Translations under genes and position numbers: made by a program
Shown: in pieces, positions 50,636 to 60,278 of the stretch
How the letters are laid out: every line of letters starts with the position of its first letter
Numbering within the stretch: position 1 is the stretch's first letter
The notes under the pieces: generated by a model
Databases searched by the model: none
The model's input: the letters and a program-made list of their open reading frames with translations, nothing else
What the model was told of the DNA's origin: nothing
NCBI RefSeq assembly: GCF_028023675.1
Contig: NZ_JAQIOZ010000007.1
Span: 186,001 to 250,000, forward strand
Direction of reading: 5' to 3'
Origin: Primorskyibacter aestuariivivens
GTDB lineage: Bacteria; Pseudomonadota; Alphaproteobacteria; Rhodobacterales; Rhodobacteraceae
Length of the DNA: 64,000 nt

Positions 50636-52155
50636 TGGCAGCTTTGGACACGACACAGGTCAAGGACGGCGTCGATCAGGAAACCGTTGATGCGGTGCGC
50701 GAGGTCAGCACCTACAAATACGGCTGGAACACCGATATCGAGATGGAATACGCCCCCAAGGGGCTGACGCCGGATATCGTGCGTCTGATTTCGGAAAAGA
50801 ACGAAGAGCCGGAATGGATGACCGAATGGCGGCTCGCGGCTTATGAGCGCTGGCTGCAAAAGGAAGAGCCGGACTGGGCCATGGTCGATTATCCGGAGAT
50901 CGATTTTCAGGACCAGTATTACTACGCCCGCCCCAAGAGCATGGAGACCAAGCCCAAATCGCTGGACGAGGTCGATCCGAAGTTGCTGGCGACCTATGAA
51001 AAGCTGGGCATTCCGCTCAAGGAACAGATGATTCTTGCCGGTGTCGAAGGCGCGGACGAGGCGCCTGCCGAGGGCCGCAAAGTGGCGGTGGATGCGGTGT
51101 TTGATTCCGTCTCCGTGGGTACGACCTTTCAGGCGGAACTGAAAAAGGCGGGCGTGATCTTCTGCTCGATCTCCGAGGCGATCAAGGAGCATCCCGAGCT
51201 GGTCAAGAAGTACCTCGGCTCGGTTGTGCCGGTCTCTGACAATTTCTATGCAACGCTGAACTCGGCCGTGTTCTCGGACGGCTCGTTTGTCTATGTGCCG
51301 CCCGGTGTGCGCTGTCCCATGGAACTGTCGACCTATTTCCGCATCAATGCCGAGAATACCGGCCAGTTCGAACGGACGCTGATCATCGCCGATAAAGGCA
51401 GCTATGTCAGCTACCTGGAAGGCTGCACTGCACCGCAACGCGACACCTCGCAGCTTCACGCGGCTGTGGTGGAGATCATCGTCGAGGAAGATGCCGAAGT
51501 GAAATATTCCACGGTGCAGAACTGGTACCCGGGCGATGAGAACGGCAAGGGCGGCATCTATAACTTTGTGACCAAGCGCGCCGATTGCCGGGGCGACCGG
51601 GCCAAGGTGATGTGGACGCAGGTGGAAACCGGCTCTGCCGTGACGTGGAAATACCCGTCCTGCATTCTGCGCGGCGATGACAGCCAGGGCGAGTTCTATT
51701 CCATCGCCATCACCAACAACCACCAGCAGGCCGATACCGGCACCAAGATGGTGCATCTGGGCAAGCGCACCAAGTCGCGCATCGTGTCCAAGGGGATCAG
51801 CGCAGGGTTTGCGCAGAACACCTATCGCGGGCTTGTGTCGATGCACCCCAAGGCCAAGGAGAGCCGTAACTATACCCAATGTGACAGCTTGCTCATTGGC
51901 GACAAATGCGGGGCGCATACGGTTCCCTATATTGAGGTCAAGAACAATTCCTCGCGCGTCGAACATGAGGCGACCACCTCCAAGGTGGATGACGACCAGA
52001 TGTTCTATTGCCGCCAGCGCGGCATGGACGAGGAAGAGGCGGTTGCGCTGATCGTGAACGGCTTTGCCAAGGAAGTGCTGCAGGCGCTGCCGATGGAATT
52101 CGCGCTTGAGGCACAACAGCTTGTGGCGATTTCGCTGGAAGGGTCGGTGGGCTAA
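50635..52155 (+). CDS. sufB: Fe-S cluster assembly scaffold protein SufB
   Basis: The 506-aa SufB has the conserved blocks [37 protein letters not shown] and the C-terminal [21 protein letters not shown]-type segment (here [17 protein letters not shown], with Cys). It builds clusters with SufC and SufD. GGAGG precedes the ATG; its first base is the last base of the previous gene's TGA. The TAA stop lies in the loop of a GGTGGGC hairpin. Confidence 0.97.
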   Translation: MAALDTTQVKDGVDQETVDAVREVSTYKYGWNTDIEMEYAPKGLTPDIVRLISEKNEEPEWMTEWRLAAYERWLQKEEPDWAMVDYPEIDFQDQYYYARPKSMETKPKSLDEVDPKLLATYEKLGIPLKEQMILAGVEGADEAPAEGRKVAVDAVFDSVSVGTTFQAELKKAGVIFCSISEAIKEHPELVKKYLGSVVPVSDNFYATLNSAVFSDGSFVYVPPGVRCPMELSTYFRINAENTGQFERTLIIADKGSYVSYLEGCTAPQRDTSQLHAAVVEIIVEEDAEVKYSTVQNWYPGDENGKGGIYNFVTKRADCRGDRAKVMWTQVETGSAVTWKYPSCILRGDDSQGEFYSIAITNNHQQADTGTKMVHLGKRTKSRIVSKGISAGFAQNTYRGLVSMHPKAKESRNYTQCDSLLIGDKCGAHTVPYIEVKNNSSRVEHEATTSKVDDDQMFYCRQRGMDEEEAVALIVNGFAKEVLQALPMEFALEAQQLVAISLEGSVG

Positions 52156-52200
52156 CAGCCCACCCTACGGGAGCGTGTAGGGTGGGCAATTCTGCCCACC
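52146..52200. repeat. Dispersed palindrome double copy E at the sufB stop
   Basis: GGTGGGCTAACAGCCCACC with flank CTAC (52146-52168) and GTAGGGTGGGCA...TGCCCACC (52177-52200) face outward, the opposite order to copy A. The sufB stop TAA is in the first loop. Confidence 0.8.
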
Positions 52201-52218
52201 ATTCCTGCGAGGTGACCG

Positions 52219-52395
52219 ATGAACCTGCTCATTCTGCCCGCGATCATGACCGGCGTGTTCTGCGCCGTCTTCGCGATGCTGGTGGGTTTCATCACCGAGG
52301 CGCTGACCATGTCGATGGTGCTGGGCGTGTCCTTCGTGTCGGGCTTTCTGGGGAATCTTTTTGCGCAATGGGTGACGGGAAAGAGTAATGAGTAA
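52219..52395 (+). CDS. 58-aa membrane peptide in the suf operon
   Basis: ATG 52219 with GAGGTGA upstream opens a 58-codon gene (MNLLILPAIMTGVFCAVFAM) with two membrane spans (ILPAIMTGVFCAVFAMLVGF and MVLGVSFVSGFLGNLFAQW) and the stop TAA at 52393. It sits between sufB and the FkbM gene, 31 bases before the latter. No function is known to me. Confidence 0.7.
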   Translation: MNLLILPAIMTGVFCAVFAMLVGFITEALTMSMVLGVSFVSGFLGNLFAQWVTGKSNE

Positions 52396-52425
52396 CCAAG
52401 GTAGCAGGGCACAGGAGCACCGGAC

Positions 52426-53232
52426 ATGATCCCGCGGATAAAACGTATCAACAAGCGTCTCTCTCTGGGGCGCCCGGTGGAAAGCGTGAAGCTGCGGCTG
52501 ATCCATACCCGCGTGCTGGGTGAACCCGTAACCTTTTGCGTGAACATGAAAAACGACCCGATTCAGCGCAATCATCGCCGGGGCCAGTTTTATGAGATGA
52601 GCGAGCTGTCCCGCCTGCGCCGTATCTTCCCCGAAGGTGGCGTATTCGCCGATATCGGGGCCAATGTGGGCAATCACACGCTCTTTGCCGCGAAGTTCCT
52701 CAAAGCGTCCAAAGTGATCCCTTTTGAGCCGAACCCGCGCGCCTTTGATCTGCTTTTGCAGAATGTGCTGGTCAACGGGTTGGGCGATGTGGTGGACCTG
52801 TCCAAGCTGGGTGTTGGTGTCTCGGACGCCCATTCCGGCGGCTTTGCCATGCAGGACCGGGAACGCAATCTTGGCGGTGCCACGATGCTGGAGGGCGAGG
52901 GCGATCTTGAGGTGTTCCCCGGGCATGAGCTTCTGTCCGATGTAACGCCGGATTTCATCAAGATCGACGTGGAGGGCATGGAAATGAAAGTGCTTTCCGG
53001 GCTTGAGCCGGTGCTGAAGCGCTGCCGTCCGATCCTCATGGTCGAGGTGGATAACACCGCCGAGGACGAGTTCATGACTTGGGTCGAAGCGCAGGGTTAT
53101 GCGGTGCTGTCGACCCACCAACGCTACCGTCTCAACAAGAACCACCTGGTTTGTGACGCGGGGCAGTTGGAGACGCTCAAAGCGGCCTATTTCGTGGAAG
53201 ACGCGGCCAAGCCCGAGGAGGAAACCGCATGA
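52426..53232 (+). CDS. FkbM family methyltransferase
   Basis: The 268-aa protein has SAM motif [19 protein letters not shown] and the FkbM block [19 protein letters not shown]. FkbM enzymes methylate hydroxyls on sugars or lipids. AGGAG precedes the ATG. It is inside the suf operon; there is no known link to cluster assembly. Its TGA overlaps the next start (ATGA). Confidence 0.9.
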   Translation: MIPRIKRINKRLSLGRPVESVKLRLIHTRVLGEPVTFCVNMKNDPIQRNHRRGQFYEMSELSRLRRIFPEGGVFADIGANVGNHTLFAAKFLKASKVIPFEPNPRAFDLLLQNVLVNGLGDVVDLSKLGVGVSDAHSGGFAMQDRERNLGGATMLEGEGDLEVFPGHELLSDVTPDFIKIDVEGMEMKVLSGLEPVLKRCRPILMVEVDNTAEDEFMTWVEAQGYAVLSTHQRYRLNKNHLVCDAGQLETLKAAYFVEDAAKPEEETA

Positions 53233-53543
53233 TCATCACCACAACCAACGGCGTCGAAGGGCGCAAGATCATCGATTATCGCGGCATTGTCGTGGGCGAG
53301 GCGATCATGGGCGCCAACGTGGTGCGTGATGTGTTCGCCTCGATCACCGATATCGTCGGCGGGCGTTCGGGGGCTTATGAGAGCAAACTGCAGGATGCCC
53401 GCGACACGGCGCTGCGCGAATTGCAGGAGCGCGCCGCCGCGCTTGGCGCGGATGCGGTGGTGGGCGTCGATCTCGATTACGAGGTGGTCGGGCAATCCAT
53501 GCTGATGGTCTCCGCTTCTGGCACGGCAGTGGTATTAGAGTAA
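53229..53543 (+). CDS. YbjQ/UPF0145 family protein (heavy-metal-binding domain)
   Basis: This 104-aa protein starts [20 protein letters not shown] and has the YbjQ blocks [16 protein letters not shown] and [17 protein letters not shown]. These proteins form pentamers of unknown function, sometimes called heavy-metal-binding. It is coupled to the FkbM gene (ATGA). Confidence 0.9.
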   Translation: MIITTTNGVEGRKIIDYRGIVVGEAIMGANVVRDVFASITDIVGGRSGAYESKLQDARDTALRELQERAAALGADAVVGVDLDYEVVGQSMLMVSASGTAVVLE

Positions 53544-53663
53544 TGCCCAACCTTCTCCGCAAAATCATACCAACCCTGACGCATTTGCGCCTTGTTTCGC
53601 CGCCACCTTGGTCGGTGGCGCGGGGCGAAGTCCGTCCGCGTGCGGAATTTGCGGAGGACAGGC

Positions 53664-54242
53664 ATGATTTCAAACGGGCAATTGGCGTTCAACCAGCGTG
53701 TCGCGCGGATCAATTCGGGTCAGGTCTGCCGTGTGCCGCAACCCGGCGTCGCGGAAAACGCATCGCATGGCTGGCTCAGCGACGCGGAACTGGCACGCAC
53801 CGTCCGGTCCAGCGTGGGCGCGGGACTCAAGGACCGGCTCCATGCGCTGAGCTATGTCTGGGCCTTCCTGCTGGGCGTGTTGTCCATCCTGCTGTCGCGC
53901 TACACGGTCTATCACCTGCACGGCCTGCCCAACGAGGTGCCCAAACAGTTTGCGGGCATGGTGGGCGATATCGCCATGGCCGATCTGATCATGGGCGTGG
54001 ATGTGGCCATCGGCGGGTTCATCCTCGTGGCTTTTGCGCTGGCGTTCAACCTCGCCACGCGCGAGCACATGTTCTGCAAATTCGTCGGCCTTTGGGTGGC
54101 CACGACCATGATGCACAATCTGGTGCATATGTATCCCGAACAGTGGACCACTCTGTTCTCCTGGGAATGGGTGGACTGGGTCCGCTCGACAACCGATCCG
54201 AATTCCATCCTGTTTCGCGGGATGAGCTTCAAACTCACCTGA
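53664..54242 (+). CDS. Three-span membrane protein, unknown function
   Basis: The 192-aa product (start MISNGQLAFNQRVARI, GGAGG upstream) has three predicted spans (YVWAFLLGVLSILLSRY, VDVAIGGFILVAFALAFNL and FVGLWVATTMMHNLVHM) and conserved-looking His/Trp residues in VHMYPEQWTTLFSWEW. I do not recognise the family. It lies between the YbjQ gene and sufC, an unusual operon member. Confidence 0.7.
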   Translation: MISNGQLAFNQRVARINSGQVCRVPQPGVAENASHGWLSDAELARTVRSSVGAGLKDRLHALSYVWAFLLGVLSILLSRYTVYHLHGLPNEVPKQFAGMVGDIAMADLIMGVDVAIGGFILVAFALAFNLATREHMFCKFVGLWVATTMMHNLVHMYPEQWTTLFSWEWVDWVRSTTDPNSILFRGMSFKLT

Positions 54243-54322
54243 CATCAACTGAAAACCAAACCGCAGATGGCGCGGCCCGTTTCGGGCGGCGTCATTGCCA
54301 TGCGTATTGAAAGGGTAAATTC

Positions 54323-55078
54323 ATGCTGGAAATCAAGAACCTGCACGTAAAGCTGGAAGAAGAGGACAAGCAAATCCTCAAGGGCGTGGACCTCTCCGTG
54401 GAAGCGGGCAAGGTGCATGCGATCATGGGGCCGAACGGCTCGGGCAAATCGACGCTCTCCTATGTGCTGTCGGGCCGCGAGGGCTATGAAGTGACTGGTG
54501 GCAGCGCCGAGTTGCTGGGCGAGGACCTGCTCGACATGGAACCCGAAGAGCGCGCCGCCGCGGGCCTGTTCCTGGCGTTCCAATACCCGGTTGAAATTCC
54601 CGGTGTGGGCAACATGACCTTCCTGCGCACCGCGCTCAACGCACAGCGCAAGGCGCGCGGGCAGGAAGAGATGAACGCGACCGATTTCCTCAAGCTGATC
54701 CGCGCCAAGGCCAAGGAGCTCAAGATCGACGCGGACATGCTCAAGCGTCCGGTCAATGTGGGCTTTTCGGGCGGTGAGAAAAAGCGCAACGAAATCCTGC
54801 AGATGGCGATGCTTGAACCCAAGATGTGCATCCTCGACGAAACCGACTCGGGCCTCGACGTGGACGCGATGAAGCTGGTCTCGGAAGGCGTGAACGCGCT
54901 TCGTGACGAGGGCCGTGGTTTCCTTGTCATCACCCACTACCAGCGTCTTCTGGATCACATCAAACCGGATGTCGTGCACATCATGTCCGACGGCCGGATC
55001 ATCAAGACCGGTGGCCCCGAGCTGGCGCTTGAGGTCGAACAGAACGGTTACGCAGACCTGCTGGCGGAGGTGGCGTAA
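54323..55078 (+). CDS. sufC: Fe-S cluster assembly ATPase SufC
   Basis: The 251-aa ATPase has Walker A GPNGSGKSTLSYVLSG, signature FSGGEKKRNEILQM and Walker B CILDETDSGLDVDAM, the SufC form. It is a cytosolic ABC protein powering SufBD. The sufD ATG overlaps its TAA (TAATG). Confidence 0.98.
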   Translation: MLEIKNLHVKLEEEDKQILKGVDLSVEAGKVHAIMGPNGSGKSTLSYVLSGREGYEVTGGSAELLGEDLLDMEPEERAAAGLFLAFQYPVEIPGVGNMTFLRTALNAQRKARGQEEMNATDFLKLIRAKAKELKIDADMLKRPVNVGFSGGEKKRNEILQMAMLEPKMCILDETDSGLDVDAMKLVSEGVNALRDEGRGFLVITHYQRLLDHIKPDVVHIMSDGRIIKTGGPELALEVEQNGYADLLAEVA

Positions 55079-56358
55079 TGGCATTGCCGCAAACAAAACT
55101 GGATGCAACCGAAGAGCGCCTGTCGTCTCTGACCCTGCCCGAGGGCGGCTGGTCCGGCGCGGCGCGCAAGGACGCTCTGGCGCGGCTGCGTGAGTATGGC
55201 CTGCCCGGACGGCGTGACGAATACTGGAAATACACCCGCCCCGACACGCTGGTGCAGCCCGGCGCGCCCAGGGCGGCGCTGTTCGATCCCGGCGAAGCGC
55301 CGGTATTTGACAGCATCGACCGGCTCAAGATCGTCTTTGTAGACGGTGTCTTTGACGCCGGGGCCTCGGACGACCTGAGCCTTGAGGGTGTCACCATCGA
55401 ACGTCTGGCCGAGGCGCAGAGCGATCTGCATTGGGCGCAGTCGCTCTATGGCGTGCTGGAAGTCAAGGGTCAGGACCCGGTGCAGCGCCCGCTGGCGGCG
55501 CTCAACACCGCCTATGCGACCGATGGCGTGCTGATCCATGTGACGGGCAAACCGTCCAGGCCGATCTCGCTGATCTATCATCATCGCTCGGAAAGCTCGG
55601 ACGCGATCCTGCATCACGTGATCAAGCTGGACGCAGGGGCCGAGGCGACGATCCTTGAAAACGGTCCCGCCGCGGCACGGTTCAACAAATGCATGGAAGT
55701 GGACATTGCCGACAATGCCACGCTGCACCATGTGCGCACCCAAGGCCGCGACCACGAACGCCGCGCCGCCACGCATATCTTCGCGCGGCTGGGCACGGAA
55801 TCGGTGTTCAAGAGCTTTACGCTCACCGCCAATGGCGTGCTGACCCGCAATGAATGCGTGATCGAGCTGACCGGCGACGACGCGGTGGCGCATGTGGCCG
55901 GTGCCTGTGTCGGCGATGGGGATTTCCATCACGATGACACGGTGTTCATCACCCATGACGCGGTGAATTGCGAAAGCCGTCAGGTGTTCAAGAAGGTGCT
56001 GCGCAATGGCGCGACCGGTGTGTTCCAGGGCAAGATTCTGGTCAAACCCGGCGCACAGAAGACCGACGGCTACCAGATCTCGCAATCGCTGCTTCTGGAC
56101 GATGACAGCCAGTTCCTCGCCAAGCCCGAGCTTGAGATCTACGCCGATGACGTGGCCTGTTCGCATGGCTCCACATCCGGCGCGATCGACGAGGAGGCGC
56201 TGTTCTACCTGCGCTCGCGCGGCGTGCCAGAGGGTGAGGCCGTGAACCTGCTGACGCTGGCCTTCCTTGCCGAAGCGGTGGAAGAGATCGAGGACGAGAC
56301 CCTGTCTGAAGAGATCACCGCCCGCATCGAGCAATGGCTGATCCGGCACGCGGGCTAG
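55078..56358 (+). CDS. sufD: Fe-S cluster assembly protein SufD
   Basis: The 426-aa protein has the SufB/D core: GKILVKPGAQKTDGYQISQ and CSHGSTSGAIDEEALFYLRSRG at the C-terminal end (quoted in parts as CSHGSTSGAIDEE). SufD lacks the SufB cluster-ligand pattern. It completes SufBCD with genes to either side. Confidence 0.95.
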   Translation: MALPQTKLDATEERLSSLTLPEGGWSGAARKDALARLREYGLPGRRDEYWKYTRPDTLVQPGAPRAALFDPGEAPVFDSIDRLKIVFVDGVFDAGASDDLSLEGVTIERLAEAQSDLHWAQSLYGVLEVKGQDPVQRPLAALNTAYATDGVLIHVTGKPSRPISLIYHHRSESSDAILHHVIKLDAGAEATILENGPAAARFNKCMEVDIADNATLHHVRTQGRDHERRAATHIFARLGTESVFKSFTLTANGVLTRNECVIELTGDDAVAHVAGACVGDGDFHHDDTVFITHDAVNCESRQVFKKVLRNGATGVFQGKILVKPGAQKTDGYQISQSLLLDDDSQFLAKPELEIYADDVACSHGSTSGAIDEEALFYLRSRGVPEGEAVNLLTLAFLAEAVEEIEDETLSEEITARIEQWLIRHAG

Positions 56359-56370
56359 GCCGGGGCGCAA

Positions 56371-56856
56371 ATGGCGATCACACAGGACATCGTGGCCACC
56401 TATCGCGGCCCGGGCAAGGTGCTGCGCAGGCTGCTTGACCGGGGCCAGCGCGAGGACCGGGCGCTCGCCATTCTGATGGCGGGCTGTCTTGTGGTGTTCG
56501 TGTCGCAATGGCCGGTGCTGGCGCGGCGTGCCCATCTGGAACAGACCGAGCTGAACCCGCTTTTGGGCGGCTCGCTTCTGGCCTGGCTCTTTATCGCGCC
56601 GCTGGTGCTTTATGCGCTTGCGGCGCTGAGCCACATGGTGGCCCGCGCGTTGGGCGGGCAGGGCAGTCATTACGGCGCGCGACTGGCGCTGTTCTGGGCG
56701 CTTTTGGCAGCCTCGCCGCTGATGCTGCTCAACGGGCTGGTGGGCGGGTTCATCGGGCCGGGACCGGCGCTGAGCCTCGTGGGGTTCATCTGGGTCGTGC
56801 TGTTTTTGTGGTTCTGGTTCGCCGGGTTGCGCGAAGCCGAAAGGGTGCCCCAGTGA
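56371..56856 (+). CDS. YIP1-like membrane protein 1
   Basis: The 161-aa protein has four to five spans (ILMAGCLVVFVSQWPVLA, LAWLFIAPLVLYALAALSHMV, ALFWALLAASPLMLLNGLV, LVGFIWVVLFLWFWFAGL), a YIP1-family-like layout. It follows sufD by 12 bases. Its TGA overlaps the next GTG start (GTGA). Role in the suf operon unknown. Confidence 0.75.
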   Translation: MAITQDIVATYRGPGKVLRRLLDRGQREDRALAILMAGCLVVFVSQWPVLARRAHLEQTELNPLLGGSLLAWLFIAPLVLYALAALSHMVARALGGQGSHYGARLALFWALLAASPLMLLNGLVGGFIGPGPALSLVGFIWVVLFLWFWFAGLREAERVPQ

Positions 56857-57446
56857 CGCTCTGGCCCGCCTTTCGCGATCTTGCCCTTGAAACGGTGAGC
56901 GCGCCGCGCATGGCGGCGGCGCGCATCCTACAGTTCCAGCCCGGTCGCGACTGGCTCTGGCAGGCGCTTCTCTGCGCGGTTGTGCTCAATGCGCTGGTTT
57001 TTGGGCTGTCCACGATGATCGCGCCGCCAGACACAGCGTTGCCGCCGATGATGGCGACGCCGTTCCTGTTTGCGCTCACCATGGCCTGTGGCCTTGTGAT
57101 TACCATCTTTGGTGTGTTCTGGGTCGGTGCTTGGCTGGGCGGTCAGGCAAGGCTGGACGATATTCTGGTCTTGATGACATGGCTGCAAGTGTTGCGCTTT
57201 GCGGTTCAGCTCGTGGCGGTGCCGCTGGGGATCATCGCCCCGGCATTGACGGTGATGGGGCTTATGGTGGCCTCGATCATTGGGATCTGGATCCTTGTCA
57301 ATTTCATTGATACGGCGCACAGGTTCGACAATCTTTTCAAGGCCTTCGGCGTTCTCATTTTCACCGGAATGGGAATTGTCATGGGCCTGATCCTGATGCT
57401 GTCCATCATCGGGGTCTCAACTGCGGGGTTTGCAGCAGATGTATGA
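56853..57446 (+). CDS. YIP1-like membrane protein 2
   Basis: The 197-aa product starts with GTG overlapping the previous stop, AAAGGG upstream. It has five to six spans, LVITIFGVFWVGAWLGGQARLDDIL being typical of YIP1 domains. Its 3' end overlaps the sufS start by 8 bases. Longer starts upstream would run through the first YIP1 gene in another frame and are not supported. Confidence 0.75.
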   Translation: MTLWPAFRDLALETVSAPRMAAARILQFQPGRDWLWQALLCAVVLNALVFGLSTMIAPPDTALPPMMATPFLFALTMACGLVITIFGVFWVGAWLGGQARLDDILVLMTWLQVLRFAVQLVAVPLGIIAPALTVMGLMVASIIGIWILVNFIDTAHRFDNLFKAFGVLIFTGMGIVMGLILMLSIIGVSTAGFAADV

Positions 57447-58659
57447 CGTGAACAAAATCCGGGGTGATTTCCCGATCCTCAGCCGCGAGGTAAACGGCAA
57501 GCCGCTGGTCTATCTCGACAATGGTGCCAGCGCGCAGAAACCTCAGGTGGTGATCGACGCGGTCACGCGCGCCTATGCGGAGGAATACGCCAATGTGCAT
57601 CGCGGCCTGCATTTCCTGAGCAATCTCGCGACCGAGAAATACGAGGCCGTGCGCGGCATCATCGCCCGGTTCCTTGGCGCGTTGGACGAGAACGAGATCG
57701 TGCTCAATTCCGGTACCACCGAGGGCATCAACAACGTGGCCTATGGCTGGGCCATGCCGCATCTGGAGGCAGGGGACGAGATCATCCTGTCGGTGATGGA
57801 GCACCACGCCAATATCGTGCCCTGGCATTTCCTGCGCGAACGGCAGGGTGTGGTGCTGAAATGGGTGGATGTGGATGCCACCGGCGCGCTGGATCCGCAG
57901 GCGGTGATCGACGCGATGGGACCAAAGACCAAGCTGGTGGCGATCACCCAGATGTCCAATGTGCTGGGCACGCGGGTGGATGTGAAAAGCATCTGCGCCG
58001 AGGCCCGCGCGCGCGGCATCGCCACGCTGGTGGATGGATCGCAGGCGGCGGTGCATGGCCCGGTTAATGTCGAAGAGATCGGATGTGATTTCTACGCCAT
58101 CACCGGCCACAAGCTCTATGGCCCGTCCGGTTCCGGCGCGATCTACATGAAGAAGGAACGCATGGCCGAAATGCGCCCCTTCCTCGGCGGCGGCGACATG
58201 ATCAAGGAAGTGCACCGGGACGAGGTGATCTATAACGACCCGCCGATGAAGTTCGAGGCAGGCACGCCGGGCATCGTGCAGACCATCGGGCTGGGCGTGG
58301 CGCTGGAATATATGATGGGCGTGGGGATGGAGAGAATCGCCGCCCATGAAGAGAAACTGACGCAATATGCGCGGTCGCGGATGGACGGGCTGAACTGGCT
58401 CAACGTGCAGGGCAAGGCCCCGGGCAAGGGGGCGATTTTCTCCTTCACCCTCGACGGTGCGGCCCATGCGCATGACATCTCCACCATTCTCGACAAAAAG
58501 GGCGTCGCGGTGCGCGCGGGCCATCACTGCGCCGGGCCGCTGATGGATCATCTGGGGGTGACCGCCACCTGCCGCGCCTCCTTTGCCATGTATAACACCG
58601 AGGCCGAGGTGGATACGTTGATCGAGGCGCTGGAACTGGCGCGCGAACTGTTTGGCTAA
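57439..58659 (+). CDS. sufS: Cysteine desulfurase SufS
   Basis: The 406-aa class II desulfurase has the PLP Lys in TGHKLYGPSGSG and the active Cys in RAGHHCAGPLMDHLG, the SufS/CsdA form. EHHANIVPW holds the PLP-stacking His. It normally works with SufE or SufU, neither of which is seen in this window. ATG at 57439 lies inside the end of the second YIP1-like gene. Confidence 0.95.
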   Translation: MYDVNKIRGDFPILSREVNGKPLVYLDNGASAQKPQVVIDAVTRAYAEEYANVHRGLHFLSNLATEKYEAVRGIIARFLGALDENEIVLNSGTTEGINNVAYGWAMPHLEAGDEIILSVMEHHANIVPWHFLRERQGVVLKWVDVDATGALDPQAVIDAMGPKTKLVAITQMSNVLGTRVDVKSICAEARARGIATLVDGSQAAVHGPVNVEEIGCDFYAITGHKLYGPSGSGAIYMKKERMAEMRPFLGGGDMIKEVHRDEVIYNDPPMKFEAGTPGIVQTIGLGVALEYMMGVGMERIAAHEEKLTQYARSRMDGLNWLNVQGKAPGKGAIFSFTLDGAAHAHDISTILDKKGVAVRAGHHCAGPLMDHLGVTATCRASFAMYNTEAEVDTLIEALELARELFG

Positions 58660-58699
58660 GGGCTGAACGCGGGTGCCGGTCCCGGCTTCAGAGGCTCAG

Positions 58700-60184
58700 A
58701 TGCGCGCCGCGCCGCTGTGGCTCCTCGTTGTATTGCAGGCGGTGATCTCTGCGGCCTCGCTGGTGGTCGAGATCGTGGCAGGCCGGATGTTGGCCCCCTA
58801 TGTCGGCATGTCGCTTTACACATGGACGGCGGTGATCGCCGTAGTGCTGGCGGGGTTCTCGCTGGGCCATTGGTGGGGCGGGGTGCTGGCCGAACGGCCC
58901 CTGCGCCGGGCGCTCTCAGCCACGGGCTGGGCGCTTTTGGGCGCGGCGCTGACCACGGCGCTGGCCGCACAGGCGCTCAGGCTTGCGGCAGAACCGGTGC
59001 TGGGTTTGGGCGGTGGGCCGGTCTGGGGCATCACCGGGCTGACGATGGCGGCGTTTTTCCTGCCCTCCTTCTTTGCCGGTGTCCCCGCGCCGGTGCTGAC
59101 CCGCGTGGCGCTTGACAGCGGCGCGCCGCAAGGCCGCGCGCTTGGGGCGATGTTTGCCTCGGGCGCGGTGGGGGCGATTGGGGGCACGCTGCTGGCCGGG
59201 TTTGTCTTTATCGCTTGGCTCGGCTCCATGATCACGCTGGCGGTGGTCACGGCGGTCTATATCGCGGGCGCGGCGCTCTGCCTTTATCTCGCGCGTCAAA
59301 GCCGCGTCGCGGGGACAGCGGCGGCGCTTGTCTGCGCACTGGTGGCAGGGCAGAGCCTTCTGAGCGAGGGGCCCTGCACGGTGGAAAGCCGCTATTTCTG
59401 CATCAAGGTCTCGGATGTGTCGAGCGACCCGGAGCGCCCGGCGCGTGCCATGGTCATCGACCATATGGTGCATGGCATCTCCGCCCGCGACCTGCCCCGG
59501 GTGATGTTCACCGATCACGCCGCCATGCTGGATGCGCTGGCGCGGCTGCGCGCGCCTCAGCCGGAGTTTTCAAGCTTCCATATCGGCGGCGGCAATTTCG
59601 CCCTGCCGCGCGCCTTTGCCGACCGGGGGCTGGAACGCATCACCGTGGCCGAGATCGACCCGGAAGTGACCCGCATCGCGGCGCGGGAGTTCTGGTTTGA
59701 TCCCGCAACGGCCCGGGTCCTGCACCGGGACGCGCGCGCCGCGCTGCGCGCCGATCCCGCGCGCTATGACGTGATCATCGGCGACGCGTTCACCGATATT
59801 GCCGTGCCCCAGCATCTGGTCACGCTGGAGTTCTTTGAACTGGTGCGCGACCGGCTGACACCCGGGGGCAGCTACCTGATGAACGTGATCGACTATGCCG
59901 ACAGCCTGCAGGCTGTTGGCAGCCTCGTGCGGACCCTGCGCGAGGTCTTTCCCTCGGTCGAGCTCTGGACCGAGGCGCGCAGGCCCGCGCCCGGCGAGCG
60001 GATCGTGATGGTGATTGCCGCCGGAGAGACACCGACCCCGGCAAACAGCTTTGCCGTCCCATCGCCCGATCAAACGACATTCGCCGCGCTTGGGGCTGCT
60101 TTTGTGGACGAGATTGCCGCGCGGGGCATTGTGCTGCGCGATGATTTTGCGCCCATCGACCGTCTGCTGAACCCGCGCGACTGA
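58700..60184 (+). CDS. Fused membrane / spermidine-synthase-like protein
   Basis: The 494-aa protein has five to six N-terminal spans (MRAAPLWLLVVLQAVISAASL onwards; SLVVEIVAGRMLAPYVGMSL is the typical start) and a C-terminal spermidine-synthase-like domain (SSFHIGGGNFALPRAFAD, ITVAEIDPEVTRIAARE, YDVIIGDAFTD). This architecture is widespread and not proven to make spermidine. The ATG at 58700 has GAGG; an upstream GTG lacks a site. Confidence 0.85.
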   Translation: MRAAPLWLLVVLQAVISAASLVVEIVAGRMLAPYVGMSLYTWTAVIAVVLAGFSLGHWWGGVLAERPLRRALSATGWALLGAALTTALAAQALRLAAEPVLGLGGGPVWGITGLTMAAFFLPSFFAGVPAPVLTRVALDSGAPQGRALGAMFASGAVGAIGGTLLAGFVFIAWLGSMITLAVVTAVYIAGAALCLYLARQSRVAGTAAALVCALVAGQSLLSEGPCTVESRYFCIKVSDVSSDPERPARAMVIDHMVHGISARDLPRVMFTDHAAMLDALARLRAPQPEFSSFHIGGGNFALPRAFADRGLERITVAEIDPEVTRIAAREFWFDPATARVLHRDARAALRADPARYDVIIGDAFTDIAVPQHLVTLEFFELVRDRLTPGGSYLMNVIDYADSLQAVGSLVRTLREVFPSVELWTEARRPAPGERIVMVIAAGETPTPANSFAVPSPDQTTFAALGAAFVDEIAARGIVLRDDFAPIDRLLNPRD

Positions 60185-60278
60185 CCGGCCCGCATCGCGC
60201 TTGGTCTTTGTGCCGGGCTTCGCTAACCTCCGGCCCGAGGCGCATGAGCAGGGCGATATGCGCGGATCGGGAGCGTTC

